Of a DNA stretch of 64,000 nt, positions 39,901 to 45,900 are shown in pieces. The translations under genes were made by a program, and so were the position numbers. Source of the DNA: Brachionus manjavacas (lineage: Eukaryota > Rotifera > Eurotatoria > Ploima > Brachionidae); assembly GCA_019054805.1 (NCBI GenBank), contig JAHQIY010000003.1:8990001-9054000 (forward strand). Direction: 5' to 3'. A model generated the notes under the pieces. That model worked only from the letters and a program-made list of their open reading frames with translations. It was not told the DNA's origin and ran no database searches. Each line of letters opens with the position of its first letter. The first letter of the stretch is position 1.

Positions 39901-42900
39901 TTTTTTCTGATAATTTTTGCAGAAGATATGTCGAAAAAACCTCATAAGCTTACGGTTTTTGTAAAAAATTGAAAATTAGAAAATTCGTCATTTTTTAAAT
40001 ATTTTTAGATGTATTATTAAATCGAAATTAAGCTTTAGGTGTCATTTTCAAAATTTTATATTTACAAGTGCTTTTCAAACTTTTGGATAAGTTTTTTTAC
40101 AAAGAAAAAAAAATTGAAGAATTTAAATTTTCATACTATTAAAAGTATTCCATTCAAAAGCTAAATGCATTAACTTTAATTTAAAACACAATGTTTCTAA
40201 GTTGTACGGGGTAAGTTTAAGTGTATTTAGGATCCTCATTTTCTTTTCATCTTTTTGTTAGCTATTGATTGTTTTTTGATTTTTTTTCCAACAAAATTCG
40301 CTTAGCACCCATCTTTAATTCTTCAAGTAATTATACAATTTTTCCAAACTTGTTTTGTCGTATCATTTGAAATGCTTACATAGATTCAATGACTGAAAGT
40401 CTTCCAACAACGTTAAGTTTTACCTTTCCAGCAAAAACTTGGGTCTAACCATACCCAAGAAAAACCAAAATAAAATGAATATACCAAAAAAAATTTTACG
40501 CCAACTCAACAAAGGTCGCAACTTTTATTCTTTTTGAAATTTCGGACAACCATTTTTGAATACCCTTTATTTTTTAGTTTCAAATTTTCCCAAATTAATT
40601 GTCAGGAGATCTTTTTTACAAGTAACTTATAACATAATTCATTTAAAAAAAATCTATATATAATAATGGTTCTCTTTTTTGCATTTGAATTTTGGAACTA
40701 AAAAATAGAACAAAAAGTAAAAAAAAAAATTTATAGAAAAAGACTAAAATTGATTCTAAAAATTGTTTAAAAAGTTTTTATTAAATTTAGAGTAATTTTT
40801 CATAATTTTTATAGTTCATAGATTTAAGTGGTAAACAAACATTTTCACTTAATTTTTTTGTGGTTCGGCTGAGATTTGGGAAACTCGTTATTTCAGCTAA
40901 TTTTTATGGGCATGGGTTAGAGTGCTGACTTTTTCGGGTACTTATTCGCATTTTTGGGTATAATGAGTATAACCATTCTAAAAATCTTAAAAGTCGGGTA
41001 ACCTAACCTATACCTGAACTTAAAAACCCAAGGTTTTTGAGATTTTTAGAATGGTTATACCCATTATACCCAAAAATGCGAATAAGTACCCGAAAAAGTC
41101 AGCACTCTAACCCATGCCCATAAAAATTAGCTGAAATAACGAGTTTCCCAAATCTCACCCAAACCACAATAAAATTAAGTGAAAATGTCTGGTGATAAAT
41201 TGAATTTATCAGGTAATATAATTTAAAAAATGAATTTTAATCCTTTAAATAAAACGTGTAATTAAGTTTTCCCTATACTTTTAGTTTTTTGTTTAAAAAT
41301 TCAAAATGCCTTTTTAGATTAATTTTCAATGCTGCTCAGCATAAAAATGGGCGATTTTTTTTATAAATACTTAAAGGCATCTTAAAATTTAGTTTTCATG
41401 GTTAATTATACTATAAAGAATAAACTTATCAATTTTATCACTAACTATTTATTGGTGTTCAAGCCTTTGGAGTTCAGAGAGAACTTTTGACAAGGCAAAA
41501 ATTAATTAAAATAAAGTTGCGAGTTTTACAGGAACTTAAATCTTTGTTTTAAATGATATTCAATTTAAAGTCTTCTTTCCTTCTGGTTCTTATAATTTTT
41601 TTCCCATTTTACATTTATTATTCCTGGATGAACACACAACTTTAAAAACACACAATAACTGTTGTGATAAGCTAACACAAAATTAAAGTAAAATTACAGA
41701 AATTTTTTGTTGAGGCAAATTAACAAAGAAGATGTATTCCTCATTGGAACAAGGTCTTGAATAAATAAACACATTAAAATACTTCTAATACAATTTTTTT
41801 TAAAAGATTTTCTCTTTAATTTTATTAAAGACTTTACTGTGTGTTGTTCAAAAAAAATGTCATAATATTTTTTTCCACTTAAAAACGCATGTCACTAGTG
41901 TGTTTTTCAAGTAATGTGCGGAATTGAATGTGTGTTGTTCATACTCGAGAGTTTGATGACAAAATATTCCCTATTCAACGAACACATTATTTTAAATTTA
42001 AGAATTTTTTTAGTACTTTTGCGAAAATACTTCGAAAATTTTTTTTAAATTTTTTTTAAATTTTTTTTTTATTTTCAATCTCGAAGTTTAACAAGTTTTT
42101 TTTATTCAGAAATTTAAAAAATTAAACAAAAATTTATAAACTAAATTAGATCAAATCTATGAGTCTAACTAAGAATTAATAATTTTTAAATAACTAAATT
42201 TTTTTTGCAAAAATACAATTCTTAGTTTTAATAAAATTGAAAAATCTTAGGTATTTTAATTTAAGTTTTATTTTTTTTTAATATCTCAACTAAATTTTTA
42301 TACCTATAATTATATAAATATAAAAAGAAAGCTTATTAATGTATTTTTTTAAGTCTATTGGCAAAAAATGGTCGTCTAACGTCCAAGATTTCGCTTAGTC
42401 GATTTGGTCCCAGGGATATGGAGTACAATCTTTCAATTGATAACACAAATTTGATTGCCGAAGGTGGGTCGAATGGAATTTTATTAAGAGTTCAGGATGT
42501 AAACACAGCCATTAAGATAAATGAAAATGATAAAAAGACAAATTTGCCGCTGCACAAAATCGAATTTGGCATCTACGCAGCCGAATGTAGAGTAGACAGT
42601 GCCTACAACCAAGCCAGTCCAATATTTGTGCTCAGATTTAGTAATTTAAATGTCAAGCTTAGTGATTCATGGTTTAACTTGGAGCTTGCTGATAAACTGC
42701 CCGAAGCCTTGGTCGATTTAAATATGACCTGGGACCAGCTGCATTTAATGATGACCCGGTCTACTACAGCTGATTTGATTATTCTTTATTACAAACTAAT
42801 CGAGTATTTTAACAAGCAATTCATTGAAAGTAAGGATTATATCAAAGAGTGTGAGCTTGATTTGTTTTATGAAATGAAAGTCAAACAACAATGTCAGTAT

Positions 42901-45900
42901 TTAGTTGGTAAAAAATAAAAAATTAATTTTTTTGCTTTAGTCATTGAGAAGAAAGAATCTAGAATTATCAAAAAGTTCAATGTAAATGGCGGAAATATTA
43001 ATCTAAAAGGAAATAATTTTACTCTAATCACATTTCATGGTAACAGCTTTAAAGCTATCAAATGGGCAGTTTTTAGTGTTAATGAGCCTTCGATGGACTT
43101 TGCATCTCAAAGCCATCTGGAAGATGGTAAGTAAAAATAAACTAGAATTTTCAAATTTTAAAATAAGCTTGAAAATTTATTATTATTTATTTATTTAATG
43201 TGATTGAGGTGCTAAGTACTACGATAATTGTCATCTGCTTATGGGCTTTAGGGTTTGAGTTCATGAAGCGCATACCATACTTAAGGATATCTACTTTAGT
43301 AATTTAGGATCCTTTTCTATAGTTAAAAATCAAATTAAAATAAAAATTGAAAAAAGAAAAAAATAATTTTTTAATCTGAGAAATTTTAAGTTGAAAATAC
43401 ATTAAATAAAAACTTGATTATTTTGATAAATTCTTCGAACATCATAATTCAAGGATAGTTTATAAAAAAATTATTGAAAATTTCCTGACATCTTTTTGTT
43501 GTTAACAACTAACTATTGAGACTGAGCAAAACATCTTAATTAATTTGAAGCTTCTTGATCATCAATTTTATGACTCAATAAAATATAAAGTCAATGTCAA
43601 ATTTCTAAAAACTTAAAAGACTTTGACTTTTGACCAATTCAGTTCATTTTAAATCGTCTTTTTAATTAAAAAAATGATATTTAAAAAAAAATAAGTGTTT
43701 TATATTTATTTTTCAATGGTTTTTACGATTTTTTATTCTTTTATTTTCCTAGAGTCTAGGTACTACATTGGTCTATTTACTCAAGATAAACGACCTTTTA
43801 ATAAAACTCAGATAATTGAAGAGAGACGTATTGAAATTGATGATCAAATTTTGATATAATTTGACGAATATTTATCTACATTTATTTATTTAATAAATGC
43901 GATACTGATCTGAACTTCCGAGCCTTCTTTCTTGAAAATTTGTTCGTAAAAAAATTGGTATTTAAAAAATACAGTAGTGCTTTTTAATGGGAATTTACAG
44001 TTTTGTTGATTTACATTTAAATTTTTTTTTGACAAATTTAATTTTGTGAGTTTTTTATTTAGTCTCATTTTTTAATAAGTTTTTAATCTTCGCCCAGCTT
44101 CAAAGCTTGATCCCCTTCTTAGAGATATAAAAGAATTCTAAGTACAATAAAATTAATTTTTACGTTTTTTTCAAAAGTTAATTTGCTTCAAATTTTTTCA
44201 TAAAATTTTTTGTGTGGGGATTATTTGATCATTAAAAGAAGTAATTTTAAAAGCATTTATAAATTTATAGAAATTTATGAATGTCGAAAAGATGACTTCA
44301 TCAAAATGCTAAAAAAATAATTATTTATAAAAACTCAAATTTTAATTTAAGTTATTTTTTACCTTTTTACTTTTTTTCTAATTTTTACAGAATGACGAAA
44401 ATATTTGTCATTAATTGAAGAGATTTTAAAATTGAATTTTTGTAAAACTTTTCCAATTTCCAAAACACCCCCGTAGAGTCTTTTTAAAAATTATGTTTTT
44501 TTTTACATTTCACTGCATCGCATTTTTATCAAATCCAAGTGTCAAACTATTACTATAAATAAAAAAAAAATCATATTTAGATTATTTATTGAATTGAACA
44601 ATTAAAAAAAAATTTTTTTGATAAAATTAATAAAATTTTAAAAATTAAAATACTAGCAAGATGTTAAATTTAGAATTAATCCATGATTTGCTAAGATATT
44701 TTTTTTTTGTAGTTCTTCGATAGTGTTTGATGATGGAACATGGTTTGAGTCCAAAAAAAGCTTCAAATTATTCTGTTTAGACTTTTCAATTTTTAACTTT
44801 TCAATTAAAAAGTCTATGCATTTTCCGACAGGCCATTTAATCGAAAAATAGAAGGGTTTTTTGCTTGACTGATCACCATCTTGAATTATAAAACAAAAGT
44901 ATTTTGATTGTTCTGGTAAGCCAGGCGGACCAACAGCAGTCTGTTTTAGCTTCATTAGAGTCAATTTAGCGGCTAGTGGTGCATTTTTTTCGCTAACATT
45001 CTGTTTTATTTCGAATTTAAACTCTTTTTTAGCCTCTTTCGGTCTAGAATCTTTCAAATTAGAATCCAGTTTTGGACATTTATGATCTATTTGAAGTCTA
45101 TGCTTCATACATAACCTCTTATCACAAAATTCACAAATAACTTGTACCATTTCTTTTTGCTTGCATTCTTCGAAGGTACAATCATAAAATTCTATTCGGC
45201 TTGAACCTGCTACTTTGGTCAAATTTTGCTTGTTTTTTTCCTCATACTTGGCACACTGGTGACTTTCGAATGAATAGTGTTCCTTGCAATAATTTAAATG
45301 GCACAGCTCACATTTTACTGGCAAAAAATCGAGCCGATTACAGCTCTCAAAAGAACAGTGTTTGCCGATCGTGGACACGTCTTTATAGCTCGAATCACTC
45401 ATTTTTTTATTAAATAAAAATAAAAATAATTTTTTAAAATTTTGAAATTTTTTTTCAAAACTAAATTAATTTTTTTTCAATTTTATTTACCGTTATTTTT
45501 TGTTTCAGGAAAGCTGAAGAATCAGCAAAGTTTGATATTTTCCATGGGTCGAAGCCAGCGAAAAAAAGATATGGCCTCAATTTACATGGTGTACAGGGAC
45601 TCGGCAAGCATTTTCACCAAATTACAAACAATTAATGAATGGTTCGACTATGCCCACTCGACCATAGATGCTGTGGGACTACGCGATTTTCCTCGCTTTT
45701 CCACTGATGAGCATCCAATGCTCCTAACTCAGACTCTTAAAAAGAAATCTAGCGATCAAACTAAGTGGGAGGATATTTTTCATTTGCCGAGTATGCAGGT
45801 TTTTTGTGACACTACCTTGGAAGATGGTAATAAAATTTGATTTATATTTTTTTAAATTTTTTTAATTTTTAAATAATTTTTTAAAGCTAATGTTAAATTC

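Larger units (their letters stand above)
39461..42353 (+). other. BLTP1 intron 16 (2.9 kb)
   Basis: Contains copy 2 of the interspersed repeat (39876-40439), a long hairpin element (40840-41187) and a TGTGTTGTTC-rich element (41629-41945). Confidence 0.7.
43127..45508 (+). other. BLTP1 intron hosting ZFAND1
   Basis: 2.4 kb. It begins with a (TTTA)n-led, LINE-tail-like stretch (43185-43320), then the candidate exon at 43753, an AT-rich part, and the antisense ZFAND1 gene filling its 3' half. Confidence 0.75.
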
